A stretch of DNA of 11,365 nt from an uncultured Pseudomonadota bacterium (GTDB taxonomy: Bacteria; Pseudomonadota; Gammaproteobacteria; Burkholderiales; Burkholderiaceae), in NCBI GenBank assembly GCA_946480245.1, contig CAMLIZ010000149.1, positions 1 through 11,365 on the forward strand, read 5' to 3'. Position 1 is the first letter of the stretch. Every line of letters begins with the position of its first letter. The position numbers and the translations under genes were made by a program. The notes beneath the pieces were generated by a model. That model saw only the letters and a list, made by a program, of their open reading frames with translations. It was not told where the DNA came from and ran no database searches. Below are positions 1 to 6,197 of this stretch, piece after piece.

Positions 1-524
1 ACAAGGCCGAGAGCGTGATCCTGATCCACCGCCGCGACGGCTTCCGCGCCGCGCCCGCCAGCGTGGCGCGCATGCGCGAACTCTGCGAGGCGATGGAGAT
101 GCAGTTCGTCGTGGGCCAAATCACCGGCTTCGAGGAAGCCAACGACACGCTCACGGGCGTGAAGGTGACCGGCAGCGACGGCGTCACCCGCATCGTGCCG
201 ACCGACGTCGTGCTGGTGTTCTTCGGCCTCAGCCCCAAGCTCGGGCCCATCGCCGACTGGGGCCTGGCGCTCGAACGCAAGCAACTGGTGGTGGACACCG
301 AGAAGTTCGAAACCAGCGTGCCCGGCGTGTTTGCGGTGGGCGACATCAACACCTATCCGGGCAAGAAGAAGCTGATCCTGTCCGGCTTCCACGAGGCTGC
401 GCTCGCAGCGTTCGGCGCCTCGCCGTACATCTTCCCGGACAAGCGTGTGCTGCTGCAGTACACCACCACCAGCCCGAAGCTGCACAAGGTGCTGGGCGTT
501 GAAACGCCCAGCTTCGACGACTGA
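1..524 (+). CDS. Ferredoxin-NADP+ reductase, TrxR-like type, 3' part (5' end outside window)
   Basis: This is the C-terminal 173 residues of a flavoprotein that moves electrons between NADPH and ferredoxin or flavodoxin in the cytoplasm. The reading frame is open from the window edge (first full codon at 3), so no start is visible; the GTG at 15 is internal. The fragment opens in the NADP-binding Rossmann domain, with an HRRDGFRA motif whose arginines fit binding of the NADP 2'-phosphate in this family. It continues into the FAD-domain return segment [11 protein letters not shown], where the Asp of the GD pair contacts the flavin in relatives. It ends in a tail with [14 protein letters not shown], which resembles the C-terminal extension of TrxR-like ferredoxin-NADP+ reductases (about 340-360 residues in full). 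No CxxC redox disulfide is visible in this part, which fits a reductase rather than thioredoxin reductase. The FNR assignment is good; the physiological partner is unknown. Confidence 0.85.
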   Translation, partial: KAESVILIHRRDGFRAAPASVARMRELCEAMEMQFVVGQITGFEEANDTLTGVKVTGSDGVTRIVPTDVVLVFFGLSPKLGPIADWGLALERKQLVVDTEKFETSVPGVFAVGDINTYPGKKKLILSGFHEAALAAFGASPYIFPDKRVLLQYTTTSPKLHKVLGVETPSFDD

Positions 525-530
525 CATAAT
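499..530 (+). promoter_or_regulatory. Possible promoter of the riboswitch-receptor transcript
   Basis: A CATAAT hexamer at 525-530 matches the sigma-70 -10 consensus at five of six positions. TTGAAA at 499-504 matches a -35 box, but the 20 bp spacer is longer than optimal. Transcription would start near 537, just before the hairpin at 539-561 and the aptamer. The site overlaps the end of the reductase gene. A weak prediction. Confidence 0.3.
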
Positions 531-538
531 CCGCTCCC

Positions 539-561
539 GCGGCACGAAAGGTTCGTGCCGC
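539..561 (+). other. Perfect 10-bp hairpin upstream of the TPP aptamer
   Basis: Bases 539-548 (GCGGCACGAA) are exactly complementary to 552-561 (TTCGTGCCGC) around a 3-nt AGG loop. It lies 15 bases after the reductase stop and a few bases before the aptamer. It could terminate the reductase transcript, although the following bases (TCTCGCT) are not a clean U-tract. Alternatively it could be a stabilising hairpin at the 5' end of the riboswitch transcript if the promoter at 499-530 is used. The structure is certain on paper; its role is not. Confidence 0.55.
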
Positions 562-563
562 TC

Positions 564-651
564 TCGCTAGGGGTGTTGGCGCTGCAACAGCAGTGCCGAC
601 TGAGAAAGTCCCTTTGAACCTGATTGAGGTAATCCTCGCGCAGGGAAGCAC
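564..651 (+). promoter_or_regulatory. TPP riboswitch (THI element)
   Basis: The leader holds every conserved box of the thiamine pyrophosphate aptamer in order: GGGGTG (570-575), CTGAGA (600-605), GAACCTGAT (616-624), GGTAAT (628-633) and AGGGAA (642-647). The helices can be drawn. P1 is GCT 566-568 with AGC 647-649. P2 is 569-573 with 609-613. P3 is an 8-bp stem, GGCGCTGC with GCAGTGCC, around AACA. P4 is CCTG 619-622 with CAGG 641-644. P5 is GAGG 626-629 with CCTC 634-637 around TAAT. There is no room for a separate expression platform, because the receptor ATG is at 655. The AGGGA of the last box is itself the Shine-Dalgarno sequence, 8 nt from the ATG, and part of it is paired in P4. TPP binding should therefore hide the ribosome site and switch off translation. 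Confidence 0.96.
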
Positions 652-654
652 GCC

Positions 655-2751
655 ATGCTCAAGCTCGCCCTTTTCTCGTCTCTTTCAGTGCTGTCGGCGC
701 TCGCTGCAGCACAGGACGCGCAGCAGGTCACCGTGACCGGCCGCATCATCGGTTCCCCGTTGCAGGTGGGCGGCTTCGGCAACGTGCCGTTGGCGCAATC
801 GCCATTTGCCGCCAGCCTGATCGATGAAAACCAGCTGCTCGACGCCGGCGCGCGCAGCATTTCCGACCTGACCCGGCTCGACGCCGCCGTCAGCGACGCC
901 TACAACGCCGAAGGCTACTGGCAGACGCTCACGGTGCGCGGCTTCGTCATCGACAGCCGCTACAACCTGCGCCGGGACGGCCTGCCCATTAACGGCGAAA
1001 CCGCACTGCCGCTCGGCAACAAGCAGGCGCTCGAAGTGCTGAAAGGCACCACCGGCATCCAGGCCGGCACCAGCGCACCGGGCGGGCTAGTGAACCTGGT
1101 GGTCAAGCGCCCCACGCAGAACCTGCGCAGCGCCAGCCTCGCATGGCGCGAACCGGGCAGCGTGAGCGGCGCAGTGGACATCAGCCAGCGCTTCGGCGTC
1201 GATAGCGCATTTGGCCTGCGCGTGAACGCCGGGTACGAGCACCGTGACCCGCAGGTGCACAACGCGCGCGGCAACGCCGACCTGCTCGCCGTGGCCGGCG
1301 ACTGGCGCGTCCGCCGCGGCACCTTGGTGGAAGCCGAGTTCGAGCACAGCCACCAGTCGCAACCCAGCGTGCCCGGGTTCAGCCTGCTCGGGGACACGCT
1401 GCCCGATGCCAACCGCATTGACCCCCGCATCAACCTCAACAACCAGACGTGGTCGCTGCCCGTGGTGTTCGACGGTGACACCGCGTCGCTGCGCGTGCAG
1501 CAGCAGCTGAACGAGCAATGGCGCGTTGTGGTGCATGGCATGACGCAGCGGCTGGTCACGCAGGACCGCGTGGCGTTTCCGTTCGGCTGCAGCGCCGAGA
1601 ACAGGTTCGACCGCTACTGCAGCGACGGCTCGTTCGATCTGTACGACTACCGCAGCGAGGACGAGCACCGCCGCGCCGATGCGCTGGACCTGTCGCTCGC
1701 CGGCCACGCCGACACCGGCGCAGTGCAACACCAGTTGCAAGCCGGCGTGCTGTTCAGCCGCTTCGACACGCGCCTGCACGGGCAGGCCTTCAACCTCGTC
1801 GGCATCGGCAACATCGACGGCACGCTGCAAACCCCCGCCGACCCCACGCTCTTCGGCGACGACACGCGCAACACTGAGCGCAGCACCGAGTGGTACGTGC
1901 GGGACATGGCGCGCCTGAGCGAGCGCTGGAGCCTCTGGGCGGGCCTGCGCCACACGCGCCTGGCGCGCGACGATGGCAGCAAGCCATACCACCAGCAGTT
2001 CACCACGCCCTGGATCGCACTGACGCGCCAGCTCACGCCGCAAACGCTGGTGTACGCCAGCTGGGGCCAGGGCGTGGAGAGCGAGGTCGCGCCCGTTCTG
2101 CCGATGTACACCAATGCCGGCCGCCCGCTGCCCGCCCTGAAGAGCCGGCAGGTGGAGTTGGGCGTCAAGCACGACGGCAAGCAATTCGATGCCAGCGCAG
2201 CGCTGTTCGACATCGATCGCCCGCAAAGCGCGGACACCGGCGCCTGCGACCCCAACGACGCCACGCCCACCTGCACACGCCAACAGGACGGCAGTGCGCG
2301 CCATCGCGGCGCGGAGGCGCTGCTCAGCTGGCGCAGCGGGCCGTGGCAGCTGCACGCGAGCGGCATGTGGCTGGATGCGCGGCGCCGCGGCTCGCAGGAC
2401 CCGGCGATCAACGGCCTGCGCCCCACCAACGTGGCGGCACGCACGCTGCGCCTGCAGGCCGATCACGACCTCGCGGCGCTGCCGGGCCTGTCTCTGCTGG
2501 GGGCGCTGGTGTACGAGGGTGACCGCATGGTGCTGCCAGACAACAGCGTGCGCATCCCTGGCTGGACGCGCCTGGATCTGGGCGCGCGCTATGCGCAGAA
2601 CGTGGCTGGCGCCACCCTCACCTGGCGCCTGGGCGTGGAGAACGTGGCCGACAGGCGCGCCTGGAAGGAAGCGCCCTACCAGTACGACCACGCCTACCTG
2701 TTCCCGATGGCTCCGCGCACCTGGCGCGCCTCTGTGCAAGCCGACCTTTGA
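655..2751 (+). CDS. TonB-dependent outer-membrane receptor, predicted thiamine-related importer
   Basis: This 698-residue protein is a 22-stranded-barrel receptor that takes up a scarce substrate across the outer membrane using TonB-ExbB-ExbD energy. Residues 1-19 are a signal peptide, with likely cleavage after the AAA before Gln20. A TonB-box-like stretch (QQVTVTG) follows at 23-29. The plug runs to about 153, with the family landmarks LTVRGF, RRDGLP and GGLVNLVVKRP. The rest is barrel, with paired cysteines in two predicted surface loops (FGCSAE...RYCSDG and GACDPN...TCTR). By sequence style it belongs with the siderophore-type receptors. However, it is the only gene behind a TPP riboswitch, which by established regulon logic points to thiamine, its phosphates or precursors rather than an iron chelate. 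The terminal residue is Leu, not the usual Phe or Trp. The start is fixed by the riboswitch-embedded Shine-Dalgarno. No inner-membrane thiamine transporter is nearby. Confidence 0.9.
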   Translation: MLKLALFSSLSVLSALAAAQDAQQVTVTGRIIGSPLQVGGFGNVPLAQSPFAASLIDENQLLDAGARSISDLTRLDAAVSDAYNAEGYWQTLTVRGFVIDSRYNLRRDGLPINGETALPLGNKQALEVLKGTTGIQAGTSAPGGLVNLVVKRPTQNLRSASLAWREPGSVSGAVDISQRFGVDSAFGLRVNAGYEHRDPQVHNARGNADLLAVAGDWRVRRGTLVEAEFEHSHQSQPSVPGFSLLGDTLPDANRIDPRINLNNQTWSLPVVFDGDTASLRVQQQLNEQWRVVVHGMTQRLVTQDRVAFPFGCSAENRFDRYCSDGSFDLYDYRSEDEHRRADALDLSLAGHADTGAVQHQLQAGVLFSRFDTRLHGQAFNLVGIGNIDGTLQTPADPTLFGDDTRNTERSTEWYVRDMARLSERWSLWAGLRHTRLARDDGSKPYHQQFTTPWIALTRQLTPQTLVYASWGQGVESEVAPVLPMYTNAGRPLPALKSRQVELGVKHDGKQFDASAALFDIDRPQSADTGACDPNDATPTCTRQQDGSARHRGAEALLSWRSGPWQLHASGMWLDARRRGSQDPAINGLRPTNVAARTLRLQADHDLAALPGLSLLGALVYEGDRMVLPDNSVRIPGWTRLDLGARYAQNVAGATLTWRLGVENVADRRAWKEAPYQYDHAYLFPMAPRTWRASVQADL

Positions 2752-2777
2752 GGTTCGCGTAAAGTTCTGGCTATAAT
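2748..2777 (+). promoter_or_regulatory. Promoter of tRNA-Asn
   Basis: TTGAGG at 2748-2753 and a perfect TATAAT at 2772-2777 are separated by 18 bp, placing the start near 2784, a few bases before the tRNA. The -35 box overlaps the stop codon of the receptor gene (TGA 2749-2751), so the tRNA promoter is built into the end of the preceding gene. Confidence 0.75.
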
Positions 2778-2789
2778 GTGAGGCTTCAT

Positions 2790-2865
2790 TCCCCGATAGC
2801 TCAGTCGGTAGAGCGCCGGACTGTTAATCCGTAGGTCCCTGGTTCGAGCCCAGGTCGGGGAGCCA
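2790..2865 (+). tRNA. tRNA-Asn (anticodon GTT)
   Basis: The 76-nt cloverleaf is complete. The acceptor stem TCCCCGA (2790-2796) pairs with TCGGGGA (2855-2861). The D-arm is AGCTCAGTCGGTAGAGC, the anticodon loop CTGTTAA has GTT at 2823-2825, and the T-arm contains GGTTCGAGCC. The discriminator is G and the 3' CCA (2863-2865) is encoded. It reads asparagine codons AAC and AAU. A consensus promoter lies just upstream and a strong terminator just downstream, so it is probably a single-gene unit. Confidence 0.98.
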
Positions 2866-2870
2866 AACAA

Positions 2871-2914
2871 AGAGCCCGTTAGCTGGTGCGCAGCCGCTAA
2901 CGGGCTTCTTCGTT
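2871..2914. terminator. Bidirectional rho-independent terminator
   Basis: AGCCCGTTAGC (2873-2883) pairs perfectly with GCTAACGGGCT (2896-2906) across a 12-nt loop. On the plus strand it is followed by a T-rich run (TCTTCGTTCTT), so it ends the tRNA transcript. On the minus strand the stem is followed by CTCTTTGTTTGG, so it can also end the pirin transcript. The TAG stop of pirin (2897-2899) lies inside the stem. Confidence 0.85.
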
Positions 2915-3946
2915 CTTGGGTGGCGGCGCCTGCTCCACCCGCCCATCCGAATGGCGCGCAAAGCGCTCTGGCGCATCGCCGTGCACCGGCGCTTCGCTCG
3001 GCCAGGGCCAGCCACCGAAACCGGTGCGGCGGTAGTCGTCGAAGGCTTCCTGCAGCTCGTGCTGATGGTTCATCACGAACGGCCCGTACTGCGCCACCGG
3101 CTCGCCGATCGGCCGACCTTGCAGCATCAGCAGCTCAGCCGGGCGCGCGCCGTTGTGCAGCGTCACCGCGGCGCCGGCCTGCAGCTCGACCGCCGAGCGC
3201 GCCGGCACCTGCTGGCCCGCGATGGCGACCCCCTCGCCTTCGAAGAGGTAGAGCATGCGCCGCGTGGCGTGGCCTCGTGCGGCGGGCAAGGTCCAGCGCG
3301 CATGCGGGGCCATCGCGAGGGTCCAGATCGCCAGGTCGGCCTGCGGGTCGCTGGCCCAGGAGTCGGGCGGGGGCGCGAGCGGTGTTTCTGCGCCGGCCAG
3401 CGCGCCCGCGACGCAGCTCACCTCGGTGCGGCGGCCCTCGGCGTCATCGATCACCAGGCGCGGTATGTGCGGACCCCAGAACATGGTGAAGTGCGCAGGC
3501 GCCATCTTGCTGCGTGCCGGCAGGTTGAGCCAGATCTGGAACAGCTCCAGCCGGTTCGGCCCGGTGGTGTCGAGCTGCGGGAACATCTCGGCGTGCACGA
3601 TGCCGCCACCGGCGGTGAGCCACTGCGCGTCGCCGCGGCCGAAGCGCGCCGCAGCGCCGAGGGAGTCGGAATGGTCGACCAGCCCATGGCGCACGAGGGT
3701 CACGGTCTCGAACCCGCGGTGCGGGTGCGCGGGAAAGCCGGGCACCTGCAGACCGTGGTACATGCGCCAGCCGTCGCGCCCCTCGAAGTCGCTGCCCAGT
3801 TGGCGGCCCGCCAGTGACGCGTCGGGGCCGGCCTGGCCGTTGCCGCGCGGGTAGGCGTCGTCATGGTGCACGCAGAAGAGGAACGGGTCGATCGTCTCCC
3901 AAGGGAAGCCGAGCGGCAGCACGCGAACGATGGGGGCGGAGGGCAT
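2897..3946 (-). CDS. Pirin family protein
   Basis: A 349-residue bicupin of the pirin family. Characterised members bind one metal and act as quercetin 2,3-dioxygenases or as redox-sensitive regulators; the cellular role of most bacterial pirins is unknown. The N-terminal cupin carries the expected metal ligands: His74 and His76 in HPHRGFETVT, and His118 and Glu120 in GGGIVHAEM. The pirin C-terminal cupin covers about 180-300, with GRPIGEPVAQYGPFVMN near its end. The family is usually about 230-300 residues. The extra length here is a linker around 160-200 and a charged tail that runs into the terminator. The gene starts 9 bases after the L,D-transpeptidase stop, on the same strand, which suggests co-transcription. 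The substrate is not predictable. Confidence 0.88.
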   Translation of the reverse strand: MPSAPIVRVLPLGFPWETIDPFLFCVHHDDAYPRGNGQAGPDASLAGRQLGSDFEGRDGWRMYHGLQVPGFPAHPHRGFETVTLVRHGLVDHSDSLGAAARFGRGDAQWLTAGGGIVHAEMFPQLDTTGPNRLELFQIWLNLPARSKMAPAHFTMFWGPHIPRLVIDDAEGRRTEVSCVAGALAGAETPLAPPPDSWASDPQADLAIWTLAMAPHARWTLPAARGHATRRMLYLFEGEGVAIAGQQVPARSAVELQAGAAVTLHNGARPAELLMLQGRPIGEPVAQYGPFVMNHQHELQEAFDDYRRTGFGGWPWPSEAPVHGDAPERFARHSDGRVEQAPPPKNEEAR

Positions 3947-3955
3947 CGCCCCAGT

Positions 3956-4633
3956 CTATCGAGCGGCAGTGTCCCTGCCCTCATCGAGGGCCAAGGTGGG
4001 TGCGGGGAACAGGCTGGCGAGCGGGCGCGTCTCCGGCAGCACATACACCACCGCCTGGCCCTGGCCGAGCACCGGCCACACCACGCGGTCGAAGAACTCG
4101 GACGCCACCACCACGCAGCCGAGCGACACCCGGTGCGCCGCGGGCGACGCGGCCCCGAGCCTCTGCAACCGCGGTGCGTACGAGGCACCGCGCCGCACGC
4201 GGTGGATGGCAAAGCCCGAGTCGTAGTCCACCCACACCACACGGTCCCCGTCGAGGTTGCGGCCCGGCTCCGCCTCGAAGCGCCCAGCGGGCGTGGTGCG
4301 CTCCTGCGGCAGTACCTGCGAGGGCGGCTTGCTGCCCACGCCGGGCACGGTGTCGTCGCCGGTGGCCTGGCCCAGAAGTGCAGGCGCCGCACCGAGCAGC
4401 CGGCCCCGGGCATCGAACACGTAGAGCCGGGCGCCGGCCTTGTCGACCACCGCGAAGGCATGGCCGCGCTGGCCGTTGGCTTGCAGGATGGCTCGTGCTG
4501 CAAATCGCGCGGCAGGTGACGCGGGTTCGGCGCCGAAGTCGGCGGTGCCATCGACGCGGTCCGGCGCGGGTCGCGCCTGCGCGATCGCAGCGGACAAGAC
4601 AAGGGCGATCGCGGCCAGGCCGTGCAAGCGCAT
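3956..4633 (-). CDS. Secreted L,D-transpeptidase (YkuD-type)
   Basis: A 225-residue exported protein. Residues 1-20 form a signal peptide ending AIAQA before Arg21. The rest is one YkuD-like catalytic domain, in which enzymes use a cysteine to form or edit 3-3 peptidoglycan cross-links or attach proteins to the wall in the periplasm. The catalytic signature is His144 (GFAIHRV), followed by HRVSLGCVVV with Ser170, Gly172 and the nucleophile Cys173. TPAGRFEAEPG at 114-124 is the usual strand ahead of it. There is no LysM or other wall-binding domain. The canonical Arg or Asn after the SxGC motif is replaced by Val, so the exact reaction is uncertain. ATG at 4633 is chosen because it begins the signal peptide; the frame stays open further upstream but reads antisense to ygjV. 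It sits 14 bases after the YgjV-like gene. Confidence 0.82.
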   Translation of the reverse strand: MRLHGLAAIALVLSAAIAQARPAPDRVDGTADFGAEPASPAARFAARAILQANGQRGHAFAVVDKAGARLYVFDARGRLLGAAPALLGQATGDDTVPGVGSKPPSQVLPQERTTPAGRFEAEPGRNLDGDRVVWVDYDSGFAIHRVRRGASYAPRLQRLGAASPAAHRVSLGCVVVASEFFDRVVWPVLGQGQAVVYVLPETRPLASLFPAPTLALDEGRDTAAR

Positions 4634-4647
4634 GGGGTTTCCGGTAT

Positions 4648-5166
4648 TCAGTGAGCGGGTTCTGCCTGCCGGCAGCGCCAGGTGCCGTAGCCGGCGCTGG
4701 CGGCGGTGAGCAGATTGGCGGCGATCTGCTCCCACGAGCCCAGGGCCCAGGCACTGGTCATCCAGGCCACCGAGCTGGCGAGCATCGTCAGGCGCAGCGC
4801 ACCGCCGCGGAAATGGAACATCGCGTAGGTCGACAGCAGCGATGCAGCCATCGTGATCCCGCTCAGTGGCCCCTGCCAGGTGCAGGCGGCCGCCGCGGCG
4901 GTGACCAGCAGGAACAGCGCGCAGAGGTTGCGCCGCCGCACGCGGCCACCGCCGAGGGTGAATGCCGAGGTGGCTGACCGGCCGGCGCTCACCGCGCTCA
5001 GTGCGGCTGCGCTCAGCGCGCCGAGCAGCAGGTTGTTCAGCGCCCAGAGCGCGCCGGCGGCCACGCTCTGGCGCCGCAGGCCGGTCTCGCAGCGGCAGCA
5101 CAAGGCCATGACGTTGAGCACGAGTGCGACGAGCCCGGAGGCGTGAATGAGGAGTTCGGACGACAT
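4648..5166 (-). CDS. YgjV-like inner-membrane protein
   Basis: A 172-residue very hydrophobic protein with about five or six predicted membrane helices. It has the features of the YgjV (Imp-YgjV) family: an early helix, then ALWALNNLLLGALSAAALSAV, a small basic loop (GGGRVRRRN), and the later GITMAASLLSTYAMFHFRGGALRLTMLASSVAWM pattern, read here in pieces at about 97-137. The function of the family is unknown, and no catalytic residue can be pointed to. It is the first gene of a compact minus-strand group (14 bases to the transpeptidase, then 9 bases to pirin). The assignment rests on overall pattern and length, which match YgjV (about 180 residues). Confidence 0.7.
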   Translation of the reverse strand: MSSELLIHASGLVALVLNVMALCCRCETGLRRQSVAAGALWALNNLLLGALSAAALSAVSAGRSATSAFTLGGGRVRRRNLCALFLLVTAAAAACTWQGPLSGITMAASLLSTYAMFHFRGGALRLTMLASSVAWMTSAWALGSWEQIAANLLTAASAGYGTWRCRQAEPAH

Positions 5167-5193
5167 CTGCGGCGGCTGACCTGCGCGGCGGGG

Positions 5194-5241
5194 GACTGCT
5201 GGCAGGCAGTCTAGGAAAGCAGACGCCCCGCTGATCGCGGG
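5194..5241 (-). terminator. Possible terminator/leader hairpins between yihY-like and ygjV-like genes
   Basis: The 105-base gap contains two hairpins. CCCGC (5227-5231) pairs with GCGGG (5237-5241) and, reading the minus strand, is followed by GCGTCTGCTTTCC, a weak terminator for the yihY-like transcript. GACTGC (5194-5199) pairs with GCAGTC (5206-5211) and would lie in the leader of the ygjV-like gene. No convincing promoter is visible. Confidence 0.3.
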
Positions 5242-5271
5242 ATAAGCGGTGTGAGAACCGGCCTGCTGCCT

Positions 5272-6135
5272 TTACCGCGCCTTGGTGCGTTCGCGCCGGA
5301 TCGCGCCGTTGAGCTCGGCGCCGAACAGCAGCGTGACGGCGCTGGCGTAGAGGAACACCAGCAGCGCCACCACGCCTGCGAAGCCGCCGTACACGAGGAT
5401 CAGCTTGCCCGCCGCACGCAGCACGTGACGCAGCAGCTGTGCCGCCAGCAGCCATAGCACGGCGCCCACCAACGCACCGGGCAACACCGTGGACAGGCGC
5501 TGCGGCAGGTCGGGCAGCCAGGCGTACACGAGCCCGTACAGCACCACGAGCACGACAAAGGCGGAGCCGTAGCGCAGGCCGCCGCCCAGCCACACGGCCT
5601 GGGCCGGCGTCTGCGCCGTGCTGGCCACCAGGTGCCAGAGGTAGGGCAGCACCACCACCGAACTGAAAGCGGCCAGCGTGCCCAGCCCCACCACCACCGT
5701 GAACAGCGTCACCTTGATGCGCGCCTTCCAGAACGGCAGGCCGCGCTGCACACCGTACGCGCGGTTGAGCCCGGTGCGCACCGCCTGCATGCCGGAGGAC
5801 GCCGCCCACAGCGTGCCGAACACGCCGACCGCGAGCAGCGCCTGGCTGCGCCGGCCCAGCACCTCGCCGATTACCGGATGGATGGATTGCTGCACCAGAG
5901 GTGGCGCGTACTCCAACACGCGCGACACCAGCTCGGCTGCGCTGCCCGGCTGGCCGATGAACGCCGCTGCGGCGGACACCAGGATGAGCAGCGGAAACAT
6001 CGCCAGCACCATCGAGAACGCGATGCTGCCCGCCTGGCTGGCGCTCTGGTGCTCGATGTAATGGCGCACCGCGCGCCACCCCACGCCGACGATGGGCGCA
6101 TGGCGCAGACGCTGCAGCACGGGCGGATGGCTCAT
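5272..6135 (-). CDS. YihY/BrkB family membrane protein
   Basis: A 287-residue integral membrane protein of the YihY (BrkB, once misnamed RNase BN) family, with six predicted helices. Recognisable family parts are the N-terminal amphipathic segment ending HQSASQAGSIAFSMVLAMFPLL, the FGTLWAASSGMQAVRTGLNRAYGV stretch (about 110-133), and the C-terminal YGGFAGVVALLVFLYASAVTLLFGAELN signature, cited in pieces. The molecular function of the family is not established; BrkB was linked to serum resistance in Bordetella. The ATG at 6135 begins MSHPPVLQ, but its Shine-Dalgarno is weak. The gene follows the iron-sulfur flavoprotein by 62 bases on the same strand, so co-transcription is possible, but a shared role is not evident. 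Confidence 0.88.
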   Translation of the reverse strand: MSHPPVLQRLRHAPIVGVGWRAVRHYIEHQSASQAGSIAFSMVLAMFPLLILVSAAAAFIGQPGSAAELVSRVLEYAPPLVQQSIHPVIGEVLGRRSQALLAVGVFGTLWAASSGMQAVRTGLNRAYGVQRGLPFWKARIKVTLFTVVVGLGTLAAFSSVVVLPYLWHLVASTAQTPAQAVWLGGGLRYGSAFVVLVVLYGLVYAWLPDLPQRLSTVLPGALVGAVLWLLAAQLLRHVLRAAGKLILVYGGFAGVVALLVFLYASAVTLLFGAELNGAIRRERTKAR

Positions 6136-6197
6136 GGCGGGCGAGGTTGACCGATGCCCTGCCTCGGCAAGCCGCGCGCCGGGCGGGTGCGCCGGCG

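Noticed and set aside
1087..2739. Long minus-strand open frame opposite the TonB-dependent receptor
   Set aside because: It is the antisense of a high-GC coding gene; its translation is repetitive in Ala, Arg, Val and His with no family resemblance, while the plus strand encodes a complete receptor.
2790..2865. tRNA-Asn as an integration site for a genomic island
   Set aside because: No integrase gene and no repeat of the tRNA 3' end elsewhere in the window; the neighbours look chromosomal and the terminator is intact.
4634..6079. Minus-strand frame upstream of the L,D-transpeptidase that stays open for more than 1.4 kb
   Set aside because: It overlaps the ygjV-like and yihY-like genes in another frame. 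The signal peptide at ATG 4633 marks the real start.
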